Shown: positions 14,647 to 21,847 of the stretch, piece after piece
Layout: each line of letters starts with the position of its first letter
How positions within the stretch are numbered: the first letter of the stretch is position 1
From: a virus
Length of the DNA: 25,467 bases
Strand: one strand, 5' to 3'
IMG/VR virus record: IMGVR_UViG_3300011114_000922
Coordinates: 1 to 25,467 of that record
Notes under the pieces: model-generated
What the model saw: only the letters and a program-made list of their open reading frames with translations
Told to the model about the DNA's origin: nothing
The model's database searches: none
Made by a program: the position numbers and the translations under genes

Positions 14647-16690
14647 TAGACGGGGCTAGAGATCCGATGTGATTTGGGTGGAACGTCAGCGTGTCAGCCT
14701 GTGATATTGGCACGCCTTGCCTCCCACAGTCGCTGTCGGGCTCAAACTGTGTGCACCCTACAACGTCGAGAGTTTGAACGCCGAGGTCTTTATAAGCGAC
14801 AATGGCGCCGACATCCCACGCCATGCGCGACTCTGTCCGGGCAATCATTCTGGCGCGGTACCCCTGGAACCCGTCGAATTTATCTTGTATAGCGTCCTGT
14901 ATTTGGTTTATATTCCACGACTCGTCCACCGATTTCACAATTATTTTTGATAAATCTTTCAGCGTATTACCTGGTACCTCACCCGTTATTTTCTGCCCTA
15001 ATTTCGCAATCGCCGCCTTCACGAACGGATTAGATAAATTAATATTTACGCCTGCTCCGGTGATAGTGTTAATATCAGAGATCCCTTTTTGAACCGCCGA
15101 CGTGTGAAGCGGTCGAATTTCGTCCTCTAAAAATCCTTTTTCAATATTCAGATCAAAAATCAATTCCGGCGTCAATTCTGACAGATCGGCTTTTGCTGAT
15201 TTTGAGTCATACCCGCGAAGATTTTGTAAAATTCGCTCCTCTTGTTTTTTGAAATATTCGGACAATTTGCCGACAAAGCGATCCTCAACCAAATTCCGAG
15301 ACCTTAACGCCGCCTCCAGGTAACGACGTTGGAACCGTTTGGGTTTCGTGGCCGATTTAATAAAATCCTCACAAATCGCTTTTACGTTGCGGGGGTCTAG
15401 TAAATTTGCGCCGGGTGTTCCGTTTGATTGGGCTTGTTGTGGTTGCTCTGGTGCAGTGTAACCTAACGGAATAAAAGAGGCCGGGAAATAATAGGCATTT
15501 CTTGTCTCGTCCGTGAGGTCGAATTCTTCGCCGCAAAGCTCGGCCGCTCTGTTAGGCGTTATAATTCCAGCCTCAACCTGATTTTTCACTGTCTCGATAT
15601 CTCCTGTAGGGTGAAGCCTAAATTTTAGATATAGATTGGAGTTATACCGTCTAATGTGTTGGCTCGTGAAATCGTCGGCCAATTCCCTCAATTTGGGGTT
15701 AATGGTGCTTTTATAATATCCGGAGAATTGACTATCAGAAGTCGCTTTATTTGAATTTTCCGGAACGCCAGCCACAACAGGCGGTACACCAAAAACGCTT
15801 AATTGGGTCTGTCGGCTGTCCTGCCTCAGGCCAAGAAATTCCATGTCTTTTTGTAGCAGATTGGATTGTACAAGGCTGACCCCTTCCCCGTTAATATAGG
15901 CCATCCTGTTTGAATATTTGGCCTTTAACATATCCTGAACCCGGGCCATATCGGCGGAATCCCGTGACCCGCTTTCGACAACGGTTAATAAGGGCATTTT
16001 TTTGGAATCTGATAGGAATGAATTAATGTACTCTGTCGCTGATATTTCACCCTCTGCTATCAATCGCATTTTCGTAATATTACCAATTCCCACAAAAGGG
16101 CTGATCATGGAATTTTGCCTAATGTGGATCATGTCATCTGGCATAACTTCGTGCTGTGAGCCATCGTCTAGCGTGACCTGGTAGCGCTCAATATTTAACC
16201 CGTTTTGATTCAATGTGATTTTAACGTTACGCGAACTCAACGGAATGAACGAATCCTGGATTTTATTGTAAACCCCCCAGGCTGTGCCCCTGACAACCCA
16301 TAGATAGGCGTTTCCTGTTAACAACAGATTGGGGACTGTGAATTTCAATATCTGAATAAAAGATAATCCGGCCCGATTAGATTCGAACGGGGCTTTTACG
16401 TTATCCGGAACCAGGCGCATATCAACGATTTTACCGTTAGCGTCTGTGAAGAAAAATTCCTGAGACGCTATATCTCTGGTTATACAGTCAACCGCAACCG
16501 ACACCCACGGCAATTCCCCGCGATAGGTGTTTAGTGCGTCCGAATCGTTTCGTATCACCGGCGAGCCGTTGTTGCTTGAAAACATCTGATTGACAACTTC
16601 CATAACCGTTAATGCTTTTTTTTGTGATTCTATTTTCGCTCTCAATTCCCTCGTCTCGTTTTTTGCTGTAAAAAAATCCAATAACCCCAT
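14633..16690 (-). CDS. Portal protein fused to a MuF-type minor head protein
   Basis: The 685-residue product joins two head proteins normally encoded apart. Residues 1 to about 410 match an HK97/lambda-type portal: VSVAVDCITRDIASQEFFFT, LLLTGNAYLWVVRG, MLKAKYSNRMAYINGEGVSL and the typical FGVPPVVAGVPENSNKATSD segment (portal pore region). A Pro/Gln-rich linker at about 418-430 leads to a C-terminal half that matches Mu gpF/SPP1 gp7: a helical part, ARMIARTESRMAWDVG (613-628), then Cys646, Cys655 and a terminal FHPNH. The usual HPNCRC ending is altered to HPNH. In other phages the MuF protein helps DNA ejection. The gene follows the large terminase with AAAGGGG upstream. Confidence 0.9.
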   Translation of the reverse strand: MGLLDFFTAKNETRELRAKIESQKKALTVMEVVNQMFSSNNGSPVIRNDSDALNTYRGELPWVSVAVDCITRDIASQEFFFTDANGKIVDMRLVPDNVKAPFESNRAGLSFIQILKFTVPNLLLTGNAYLWVVRGTAWGVYNKIQDSFIPLSSRNVKITLNQNGLNIERYQVTLDDGSQHEVMPDDMIHIRQNSMISPFVGIGNITKMRLIAEGEISATEYINSFLSDSKKMPLLTVVESGSRDSADMARVQDMLKAKYSNRMAYINGEGVSLVQSNLLQKDMEFLGLRQDSRQTQLSVFGVPPVVAGVPENSNKATSDSQFSGYYKSTINPKLRELADDFTSQHIRRYNSNLYLKFRLHPTGDIETVKNQVEAGIITPNRAAELCGEEFDLTDETRNAYYFPASFIPLGYTAPEQPQQAQSNGTPGANLLDPRNVKAICEDFIKSATKPKRFQRRYLEAALRSRNLVEDRFVGKLSEYFKKQEERILQNLRGYDSKSAKADLSELTPELIFDLNIEKGFLEDEIRPLHTSAVQKGISDINTITGAGVNINLSNPFVKAAIAKLGQKITGEVPGNTLKDLSKIIVKSVDESWNINQIQDAIQDKFDGFQGYRARMIARTESRMAWDVGAIVAYKDLGVQTLDVVGCTQFEPDSDCGRQGVPISQADTLTFHPNHIGSLAPSIEPG

Positions 16691-16706
16691 ATTAAAAAAC
16701 CCCTTT

Positions 16707-18200
16707 CTAACCTATGAAAATTTCTCTTTTACCGTCTGATTCAAGCGTATTTATAACTGCGTCCGAAATATCGTCATGTGGTGGCGCGTTTAGCGTTAAC
16801 TGTTCAATCGTTTCTAATCGCAGGGCGTCCGGTATAAGCATCGATATGAAGACCTTGTGGTTCTCAAATTTAGCTGACTGCGCCAATTTTCGAGTGATTT
16901 TATCTTTTGTTTCGTGTTTGCCTCTGATCGGTAAATCCGTAGTACGTTTGAGTTCATCAAATAAGGCTTGCCCTTTGTTTGTTTCGATCATCAACTCATT
17001 GAGTCGTAACCGTTTGCCCCAATTTTCAATAGCCAATTTGTTGGCGTTAAACGACAGTTTATCATTCGCGATATCATACACGTAGTAATTCCCTAGGCTG
17101 GTTTTAATAGTGGCGCATCTGGCCGTGAAATCGTTGATTTCCTTGGTTTTTTCGGCAGGATCAACAGCCCCACGGTTCCAGATAACGTATTCAGGCAATT
17201 CCGAAAGCGCGTCCATTTTTAATATTTTCTCTGCCTCGGTTTTGGTTGGGAACTGCCTGCCGTCATAAAATTGGATATCAGCTAATTTTATGATCGAGGT
17301 AGCATCATCTCTTACCTCGTTCTGTTTTTCGCGATTAAAAATGATACTGCCGTCATCGGCTTTATCTGCCACGAGGTCTTCGATACTTCTATGCTCAGGC
17401 CAGAGCACAAGGCCCTCGTCCCAGCTTTTGACCGCTTGGAATTTCGCGTACTTCCAGCGCTCAGATTTTTGTTTTTCGTGCAATAAATCCTCACGACTAA
17501 TAGCGGTACCCTGTAGGTGTATACAAGATGTTTTCCCAATCGCTACGCAGTAAGAAATCGAGCTTTTCCACCACCGATTAATTTTCCTGACGGCCTCTGG
17601 GTTCTCGATACAATCGTCGTCGTATAGATCGTCACCGATTAAATAATCAGGGCGTTGGCCTCTGTAGTTAATACCTCTGACGCTCTCGCCTGAACCAATA
17701 GCCGTAAAGACGACGCCATTTTTTAAAACAAATTGACGCTCCGTCCATTTTTGAGAATCCATCACGTCCCCGTAGTCGGCAAGCAGTTTTTCGTTTGCTT
17801 CAAGCTCCGTGCGGATAGCGATGTTAATCGCTTTCGCCTTTGTGCTAGTAGATTGAATATTCAGGTAGTGATTGAATTCTGATGGGCAATTTAAGGCCAA
17901 ATACAACGGGATAAGGAAACATTTTATCATGGTTTTTCCGTGCCCACGCGGTGCAAGCGTCGACGTGAACGGCTCGCGCATAATATCGACAAAATAACCG
18001 TGCAACTCATCACAATAGGGAATAGAGAATATGTGGGGGAAATAATACGCGCCCCAAGCCAAAACGTCTGCAGCCCTTGCATTAAATTCCAGTTCCTCAA
18101 CCATTTGTTCCGCGATTTCATAGCTGATAACGCCCTGGCTCAATAGATTTGCGATTTTTTTAGCCTGTTTTTTTACGTTTTGATTTTTTTGGTGTAGCAT
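16707..18200 (-). CDS. terL: Terminase large subunit
   Basis: The motor that pumps DNA into the prohead and cuts it. The 497 residues contain the N-terminal ATPase and C-terminal nuclease: Walker A-like LAPRGHGKT (82-90), a Walker B strand DYLIGDDLYDDD (185-196) with the catalytic carboxylates, and nuclease acids AVDPAEKT (Asp347) and HDDISDAV (475-482) of the RNase H-like fold. It follows the small terminase with a 41-bp overlap and is followed by the portal, the classical order. The ATG at 18200 has AGGGG three bases upstream, so it is usable though close. A later ATG (18104) would also leave all motifs. The packaging strategy (cos, pac or DTR) cannot be read safely. Confidence 0.95.
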   Translation of the reverse strand: MLHQKNQNVKKQAKKIANLLSQGVISYEIAEQMVEELEFNARAADVLAWGAYYFPHIFSIPYCDELHGYFVDIMREPFTSTLAPRGHGKTMIKCFLIPLYLALNCPSEFNHYLNIQSTSTKAKAINIAIRTELEANEKLLADYGDVMDSQKWTERQFVLKNGVVFTAIGSGESVRGINYRGQRPDYLIGDDLYDDDCIENPEAVRKINRWWKSSISYCVAIGKTSCIHLQGTAISREDLLHEKQKSERWKYAKFQAVKSWDEGLVLWPEHRSIEDLVADKADDGSIIFNREKQNEVRDDATSIIKLADIQFYDGRQFPTKTEAEKILKMDALSELPEYVIWNRGAVDPAEKTKEINDFTARCATIKTSLGNYYVYDIANDKLSFNANKLAIENWGKRLRLNELMIETNKGQALFDELKRTTDLPIRGKHETKDKITRKLAQSAKFENHKVFISMLIPDALRLETIEQLTLNAPPHDDISDAVINTLESDGKREIFIG

Positions 18201-18555
18201 CTGCCCCTAGATTATAAAGCCGTTTTGATAAATCTTTCGCCCGTTCTGATACTGGCTTAATTTCGCTTTTATCCTCAATCTCAATTGATTGTTTAATTGG
18301 CCCGTCCACCATATCCCTAATTTCTTTTATCGCCATTATATTGCCCCGCATAGCCTCACCGATGAGCTTCATAGCAACAGCTTCTTTAGCTGTGAATTGG
18401 GCCATTTCTTTGGTGAAAGGATCTTTCATGTCAATATTCTTTTCTAAAAATTGTCTTAAAATAATCTTAAAAGGCCTTGTCCCCGGAATTTTCCCTTTTG
18501 GATTTCCTGATTGTCCGGGCTTCCAGTGCGTCAAGTTTTGCAAATTCCCTCTCAA
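18160..18555 (-). CDS. Small terminase-like protein (DUF5681-type)
   Basis: A 131-residue basic protein directly before terL. The N-terminal motif WKPGQSGNPKGKIPGTR (residues 11-27) is the signature of the DUF5681 family, whose members commonly precede terminase genes and act as, or replace, the small subunit. A helical middle (AKEAVAMKLIGEAMRGNIMA) and a very basic C-terminus (PKKSKRKKTG) follow, fitting DNA binding. Translation starts at TTG 18555, supported by GAGGGG six bases upstream. It would recognise the packaging site and load the large subunit. Confidence 0.8.
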   Translation of the reverse strand: MRGNLQNLTHWKPGQSGNPKGKIPGTRPFKIILRQFLEKNIDMKDPFTKEMAQFTAKEAVAMKLIGEAMRGNIMAIKEIRDMVDGPIKQSIEIEDKSEIKPVSERAKDLSKRLYNLGADATPKKSKRKKTG

Positions 18556-18565
18556 TTAATACCCC

Positions 18566-18760
18566 TCAATCGTTATTTTTCACAATTCTATACCGTGTTT
18601 GAATTTTAACACGTTTGCCCTCTAGTTCAATCTCAGCGCTAGAAATCTGCTCGAAGATATTCCCGTGCTGGATAATATACTCACACCCATCTACCCGCAT
18701 CCGGCTAAACCTGTAGCGCGGATCGCTAACGATTCCAGCTACAAGCCGCACGTTTTCCAT
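18566..18760 (-). CDS. Small conserved-looking protein, unknown; start may lie upstream
   Basis: From the ATG at 18760 the protein has 64 residues, mostly beta strands (DGCEYIIQHGNIFEQISSAE, then VKIQTRYRIVKNND). The ATG has GGAG directly against it, with no spacing, so initiation there looks poor. The same frame stays open upstream for 17 codons encoding YQKENNGIILDLTPQE, which reads like real protein. That stretch begins at ATC 18811, seven bases after a perfect GGGAGG. No ATG, GTG or TTG exists between the upstream stop and 18760. Either an unusual AUC start is used (81 residues) or the ATG is used weakly. The family is not recognised. Confidence 0.7.
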   Translation of the reverse strand: MENVRLVAGIVSDPRYRFSRMRVDGCEYIIQHGNIFEQISSAEIELEGKRVKIQTRYRIVKNND

Positions 18761-18867
18761 CTCCTGCGGAGTGAGATCTAATATTATTCCGTTGTTTTCT
18801 TTTTGATAGATTTTAGTGCCTCCCGATCATTTTTTATTCACTGCAAAACTATTGCAGCCAATGTGTT

Positions 18868-19227
18868 TCAAAAATCGACATAAAGCCGATTCCTCACGTA
18901 TCCCCTGAGTCCCGAACTAAGCCCATCTAACTCGTGTGCACAATCGTGATAAATCCCGTAGCTCCCATATTTAACGCCGAATCCAAAGGTCACGTTTAGC
19001 GGCGACATTCCCAGCCCCTGTAGCTGCTCAATTTCGCTCTCAACGCCAGCTTGCAGGCTGAGTTGATTGGTGACCCTGATATTGGTTATCTCTCCGACTA
19101 TAACGTGCCCTCTGCGATAGCCCACGAAGAGCTTAATGCTGCTATCGTCGAACGGGTCATTTGTCAGTGAATAGGCAAGCGCTGGCTGGTTAAATACAAT
19201 TAAAAAAATCAAAAAAACTTTTATCAT
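18868..19227 (-). CDS. Sec-exported protein with beta-rich mature part, unknown
   Basis: A 119-residue protein with an N-terminal signal peptide: IKVFLIFLIVFNQPALA followed by YSL, cleavage likely after ALA. The mature part of about 100 residues is beta-rich (SIKLFVGYRRGHVIVGEITN, VTNQLSLQAGVESEIEQ), contains GIYHDCAHELDG near the end and closes with RLYVDF. The alternating strands and a terminal Phe are also seen in small outer-membrane barrels, so a periplasmic or outer-membrane location is plausible. ATG 19227 overlaps the endonuclease stop in ATGA; a TTG at 19260 would add 11 charged residues. A role in superinfection exclusion or in altering the host surface is only a guess from the signal peptide. 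Confidence 0.65.
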   Translation of the reverse strand: MIKVFLIFLIVFNQPALAYSLTNDPFDDSSIKLFVGYRRGHVIVGEITNIRVTNQLSLQAGVESEIEQLQGLGMSPLNVTFGFGVKYGSYGIYHDCAHELDGLSSGLRGYVRNRLYVDF

Positions 19228-19604
19228 TCGCTTAATAATTTCCTTATTTTTTGCACGCAACTCATTGGGTCAGTTGTGACTTGTGAGGTGCTAAACCGAA
19301 AAACGCGCCACCCCATTTCAGTGGCTGTATTAATTTTTTCCCTGTCTGAATCTTGGTTATGCCTACCTCCGTTTTTAATCCAGATTCCGCCGTCTATTTC
19401 GACTGCAACCATTTTTTCAGGCCAAGCAAAATCGAAGCGCCATTTTCTGGTCGGGTGAAATCTGTGCTCCTGTACTACTGACCTGTAGAGCGAAGAAAAC
19501 TCAGCTTTTAGCACTAACAAAAAAACGGCTTCCCCTTTTGAAGGGATTTTACCGAAAATTACCACGAGCTCTTGCGCCACTTCATCGAGTGCGTTTTGAG
19601 CCAC
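19224..19604 (-). CDS. PD-(D/E)XK-type endonuclease (DUF559/VSR-like)
   Basis: A 126-residue protein whose core reads WRFDFAWPEKMVAVEIDGG then GGRHNQDSDREKINTATEMG and WRVFRFSTSQV. This is the pattern of phage endonucleases of the DUF559/VSR-like group: an early Glu in KGEAVFLL, D of FDF, E-x-D in AVEIDGG as the metal ligands, and a later R-F strand. Such genes lie between replication and packaging genes and are thought to resolve or trim DNA branches before packaging; the exact substrate is not known here. Start choice is open: GTG 19604 overlaps the previous gene by 46 bp, GTG 19565 by only 7 bp (113 residues). Both keep all motifs. Confidence 0.8.
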   Translation of the reverse strand: MAQNALDEVAQELVVIFGKIPSKGEAVFLLVLKAEFSSLYRSVVQEHRFHPTRKWRFDFAWPEKMVAVEIDGGIWIKNGGRHNQDSDREKINTATEMGWRVFRFSTSQVTTDPMSCVQKIRKLLSE

Positions 19605-19798
19605 TTATTCAAATTCTCAATCCCTAAAAACGTCTCGGAAACTTTTGAGCCGAAAGCGGTGCTTGTGCTCATTTCGACAACGTTACGACCCCGGATATCT
19701 TGGTAATATCGCAGGGTGTAAAACCGTTGTTTTGAATCAATAACAGTCAAAAACCCGTCTGAAAAATCCTTTTTTTCAATCGGCCTTTTAATCCACAT
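19559..19798 (-). CDS. Small basic protein, unknown
   Basis: A 79-residue protein. Strand-rich start (FLTVIDSKQRFYTLRYYQDI) with several aromatic and basic residues, and a C-terminal helix ENLNKWLKTHSMKWRK. It begins inside the end of the hidden 33-residue membrane protein gene (11-bp overlap) and overlaps the endonuclease. The neighbourhood is replication/late junction. No family recognised. Confidence 0.6.
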   Translation of the reverse strand: MWIKRPIEKKDFSDGFLTVIDSKQRFYTLRYYQDIRGRNVVEMSTSTAFGSKVSETFLGIENLNKWLKTHSMKWRKSSW

Positions 19799-19889
19799 AG
19801 TCGTCCATATTTTCGCTATTATCGCGCCAAAACTCGAGCAGGTGAACGGCTATTGTTACGATGGCTAGGAACACTAGAAAAATCACCAT
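19788..19889 (-). CDS. 33-residue single-span membrane protein
   Basis: Reading the minus strand, ATG 19889 opens a frame of 33 codons ending TAA at 19788. The product has one hydrophobic helix (VIFLVFLAIVTIAVHLLEF) and an acidic C-terminal tail (DNSENMDDYVD). It overlaps the upstream gene's TGA by 7 bp and the next gene's ATG by 11 bp, exactly the coupling style used by its neighbours, and it fills an otherwise empty 84-bp gap. These features make it a likely real gene despite its size. Function is unknown; a lysis or membrane-signalling role is possible. Confidence 0.6.
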   Translation of the reverse strand: MVIFLVFLAIVTIAVHLLEFWRDNSENMDDYVD

Positions 19890-20431
19890 TGGACTAGCTC
19901 CGGAACCGGCTTTATAGCGGCCAGTGGCTCAAATGTGCGGCGCTGTTCGAGCCACGCTGAATCGTCACGATTGAATAACCGCTCAACATAATCCGGGTGG
20001 ATTTCAAATCCGACGGCCTTTAGCTGTGACAGTGTTGGTAGTGTTGTGATATTTGAACAGGGGCAGGCTGCGGAAACGTAATCGCCGGTATAATCGGGGC
20101 GTGCCATCTCGATAAATCCGGAACCGTCGCAAGTTCTAAGCCTACAAGGCATCGGCATTTTTGGCCCGAATGTTTGGATCGCTTTTTCTTTTAGCTCGAA
20201 CACCCTGGCTCTGATTTGTTTGTAGCTGGCTGGGAATTTGTCTTCGTTGTTGTACCAATTCAAGCAGGCCCGGTCAACGTCGTTTAGTGTGATAGCCTCA
20301 TAATCGGCTAGCGATGACGCCCACATACCCAGCATTTTTCCGGCTTTTCTATCGACGAATCTATACCAGAGCTCGTGTAGTGAGGCCTCGAATAAGCAAG
20401 CTCTGTTTAGGTCCTGAACGCCCGTTACCAT
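19883..20431 (-). CDS. Possible helicase loader / replication protein with four-Cys zinc site (P-like)
   Basis: A 182-residue protein co-transcribed with and overlapping (7 bp, ATGGTAA) the replisome organizer, the place of lambda P-type loaders. The N-terminal half is helical (HELWYRFVDRKAGKMLGMWA) and contains KFPASYKQIRARVFELK, similar in style to the 'FPP..EF' stretch of P-like loaders. The C-terminal half has CRLRTCDGSGFI (Cys96, Cys101) and AACPCS (Cys123, Cys125), a zinc-binding pattern also seen in some phage loaders. It probably brings the host replicative helicase to the phage origin; this is inferred, with no ATPase motif visible. Confidence 0.6.
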   Translation of the reverse strand: MVTGVQDLNRACLFEASLHELWYRFVDRKAGKMLGMWASSLADYEAITLNDVDRACLNWYNNEDKFPASYKQIRARVFELKEKAIQTFGPKMPMPCRLRTCDGSGFIEMARPDYTGDYVSAACPCSNITTLPTLSQLKAVGFEIHPDYVERLFNRDDSAWLEQRRTFEPLAAIKPVPELVQW

Positions 20432-21177
20432 TTTTTTGCCCGGGCTTTAACTTCGGCTAGAATTTTTTCCCGCTCTTCTGGCGATATGCCGTGGTCAAAT
20501 TCTTCACCTGTATCGGGTTTTGATTTGAGAGCGAAAAGCCCTTGCCATCCTGCGGCAATAGATTGCTCTACAACTGCGGCTTGATTAACGCCAAATTCAG
20601 CCATTTTTTTTGCGGCAGATTCAAGGCTCGGGCTTTTAATTGGTTTTAAAATTCCTTTCCGGTATGAGGTGTACCGGGTCCAGGCTTCAACGTCTAAACC
20701 GTCAATTTTATTGGGTTCAAAAATAAACTTTTTATCTTTAGGGGGTAGGGGGTTCTTATCTTCTCTTATCTTCTCTTCTCTTATCTCCCCCGTGCGTACA
20801 TGAGGGCTGTCGGTTACGTTCCGGTTACCACCGTCGGTTACGTAACCGGTTACATTTTCGTCAATTAAGCAGGATTTGCCCCTGAGATTCTCCCTATATT
20901 TGGCGACTTTTTCACGAGTTTTCCCCTTATTTTTCGCCGACTTCTCGACATCTTCCAGCACTTTATTGACGATTGATTGGAGATTATCGCCGAAACTTTG
21001 GAGTTTCTTCGCCAGTTTATCGACCGTTGATAGCCGAATTATCGTCGAAAGTTCGGCGTTTGAGGGTACCCTTTCTTTGCTGGCTACGAGGGCTTGGATT
21101 TTAATTAATCTGCCTAATTCCTCGTCTGTGTAGGGGCTATTTAAAATGTGATGCACTTTTATTTTAAACCAGTCCAA
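20425..21177 (-). CDS. Replisome organizer / replication initiator-like protein
   Basis: A 250-residue protein expected to bind the phage origin. The first 40 residues (MDWFKIKVHHILNSPYTDEE) resemble the winged-helix start of phage replisome organizers. The middle (about 60-145) is charged and low in complexity, with a REEKIRED segment commonly seen in such genes. The C-terminal part (about 165-215: EAWTRYTSYRKGILKPIKSP and QSIAAGWQGLFAL) matches the DnaT/DnaD-like module common in replisome organizers. TTG 21177 is supported by AGAGAGG six bases upstream. The gene itself contains a four-copy GTAACCG cluster (candidate origin). Neighbours are a possible helicase loader downstream and a structured intergenic region upstream. 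Confidence 0.8.
   Translation of the reverse strand: MDWFKIKVHHILNSPYTDEELGRLIKIQALVASKERVPSNAELSTIIRLSTVDKLAKKLQSFGDNLQSIVNKVLEDVEKSAKNKGKTREKVAKYRENLRGKSCLIDENVTGYVTDGGNRNVTDSPHVRTGEIREEKIREDKNPLPPKDKKFIFEPNKIDGLDVEAWTRYTSYRKGILKPIKSPSLESAAKKMAEFGVNQAAVVEQSIAAGWQGLFALKSKPDTGEEFDHGISPEEREKILAEVKARAKKW
20755..20853. other. Candidate replication origin inside the initiator gene: four CGGTTAC iterons beside a purine/pyrimidine tract
   Basis: Four exact copies of CGGTTAC (GTAACCG on the minus strand) start at 20811, 20822, 20835 and 20847, spaced 11, 13 and 12 bp, about one helical turn. The last two form perfect overlapping palindromes (CGGTTACGTAACCG 20835-20848 and GTAACCGGTTAC 20842-20853). 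Next to them, 20755-20788 is a strand-biased run of TTCTCTTATC-like repeats. Iterons plus an easily opened tract within the initiator gene is the arrangement of the lambda origin. Function as an origin is inferred. Confidence 0.6.
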
Positions 21178-21197
21178 TTGTGGCCTCTCTAATTAAA

Positions 21198-21225
21198 ATT
21201 AAACGCCTGAGAAATAGGGTAGCAA
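21198..21225 (-). promoter_or_regulatory. Weak sigma70-like promoter candidate for replication genes
   Basis: On the minus strand TTGCTA (21225-21220) is followed after 16 bases by TTTAAT (21203-21198, five of six consensus bases). The start point would lie just before the AGAGAGG site of the initiator gene. The very short leader and weak -35 keep confidence low; the position after a hairpin makes it worth listing. Confidence 0.3.
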
Positions 21226-21292
21226 AGGCCCTTATTTCTAATAAAAATCATCTTTAAATCAACGCGAGCGTCTAATTCTAATACAACAATTA

Positions 21293-21323
21293 GCGGGTCT
21301 ATCAGAATATCCGATAGGCCCGC
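21293..21323 (-). terminator. Hairpin, possible intrinsic terminator
   Basis: GCGGGTCTATC (21293-21303) pairs with GATAGGCCCGC (21313-21323) over 11 positions with one G-T type pair and a 9-base loop. On the minus strand the stem is followed by TAATTGTTGTATTAG, only moderately U-rich, so termination would be partial. It follows the end of the recombination genes by about 40 bases. A regulatory or origin-linked structure is an alternative. Confidence 0.45.
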
Positions 21324-21361
21324 CTTAAGGCGCACGTCGTTACTGAGGTGCATTAGTGTGA

Positions 21362-21847
21362 TCAGTACGGCACCTCACCGGTAAAAATGAGGTCATCGGA
21401 AATGTTTTCTTTTTGAGTTTTCTTGCCCCATTCTGAGCCGCTCCCATCTTCATCATACCTGAAATTTGTAAGCTGTATATATTTTTTTCCTGTGTTTGGA
21501 TTTGGTTGGCCGAATACCGAATCTGCCACAAACATTTTGCCCTGTAGGAACCGGAAAATATCAATATCTTCTCTGAGCAATTTATCCCCTAACGCCGATT
21601 CTGTATAAGATCCCGGAAAGCGTGTCAAAAAGAATTTTAGGAACCCGCTCCATTTGCCGGTTTCCTTATTGCGCCAAAATAAGACGTTCACGCGCTGTTT
21701 ATTAAATGGCGAGCCGACGACGTGACAAGCCACCTCGAATGCGCCCCTGTCGCTGATTTTGGCGGAATCAATCCGAAACTCTAACCCCTCCGATTCGCAG
21801 TTTAGATATTCAACGGCTTCAAAATCATCATTTCTAAAAATAGACAT
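21362..21847 (-). CDS. Possible ssDNA-binding / recombination partner protein
   Basis: A 161-residue, beta-rich and acidic-ended protein that starts on the last base of the annealing-protein stop (TAATG) with AAGGAG seven bases upstream. The layout of an N-terminal beta domain (LEFRIDSAKISDRGAFEVAC, VNVLFWRNKETGKWSGFLKF), a helix, and a low-complexity acidic tail (YDEDGSGSEW...ENISDDL) resembles phage ssDNA-binding proteins or DUF669-type proteins that accompany RecT-like annealing proteins. I do not see a decisive motif, so this is a call by company and shape. Confidence 0.5.
   Translation of the reverse strand: MSIFRNDDFEAVEYLNCESEGLEFRIDSAKISDRGAFEVACHVVGSPFNKQRVNVLFWRNKETGKWSGFLKFFLTRFPGSYTESALGDKLLREDIDIFRFLQGKMFVADSVFGQPNPNTGKKYIQLTNFRYDEDGSGSEWGKKTQKENISDDLIFTGEVPY

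Larger units (their letters stand above)
21178..21361. other. 184-bp structured intergenic region before the replication genes
   Basis: No gene is visible here. It holds a strong hairpin (21293-21323), an adjacent perfect 12-bp palindrome CGCCTTAAGGCG (21321-21332), the left arm of an 8-bp inverted repeat TGAGGTGC/GCACCTCA (21344-21351 and 21370-21377, which brackets the stop codon of the 161-residue gene), and an AT-rich part with a weak promoter-like sequence. It separates the recombination genes from the replication genes and is the longest gap inside the minus-strand gene run, so it probably ends one transcript and begins another. Confidence 0.6.

Noticed and set aside
18841-18857. Hairpin CTGCAA/TTGCAG as a terminator
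   Set aside because: Only six pairs and no U-run on either strand; not convincing.
21340-21564. Minus-strand frame of 74 residues under the putative ssDNA-binding gene
   Set aside because: No ribosome site, composition of a shadow frame, and fully overlapping a better gene.
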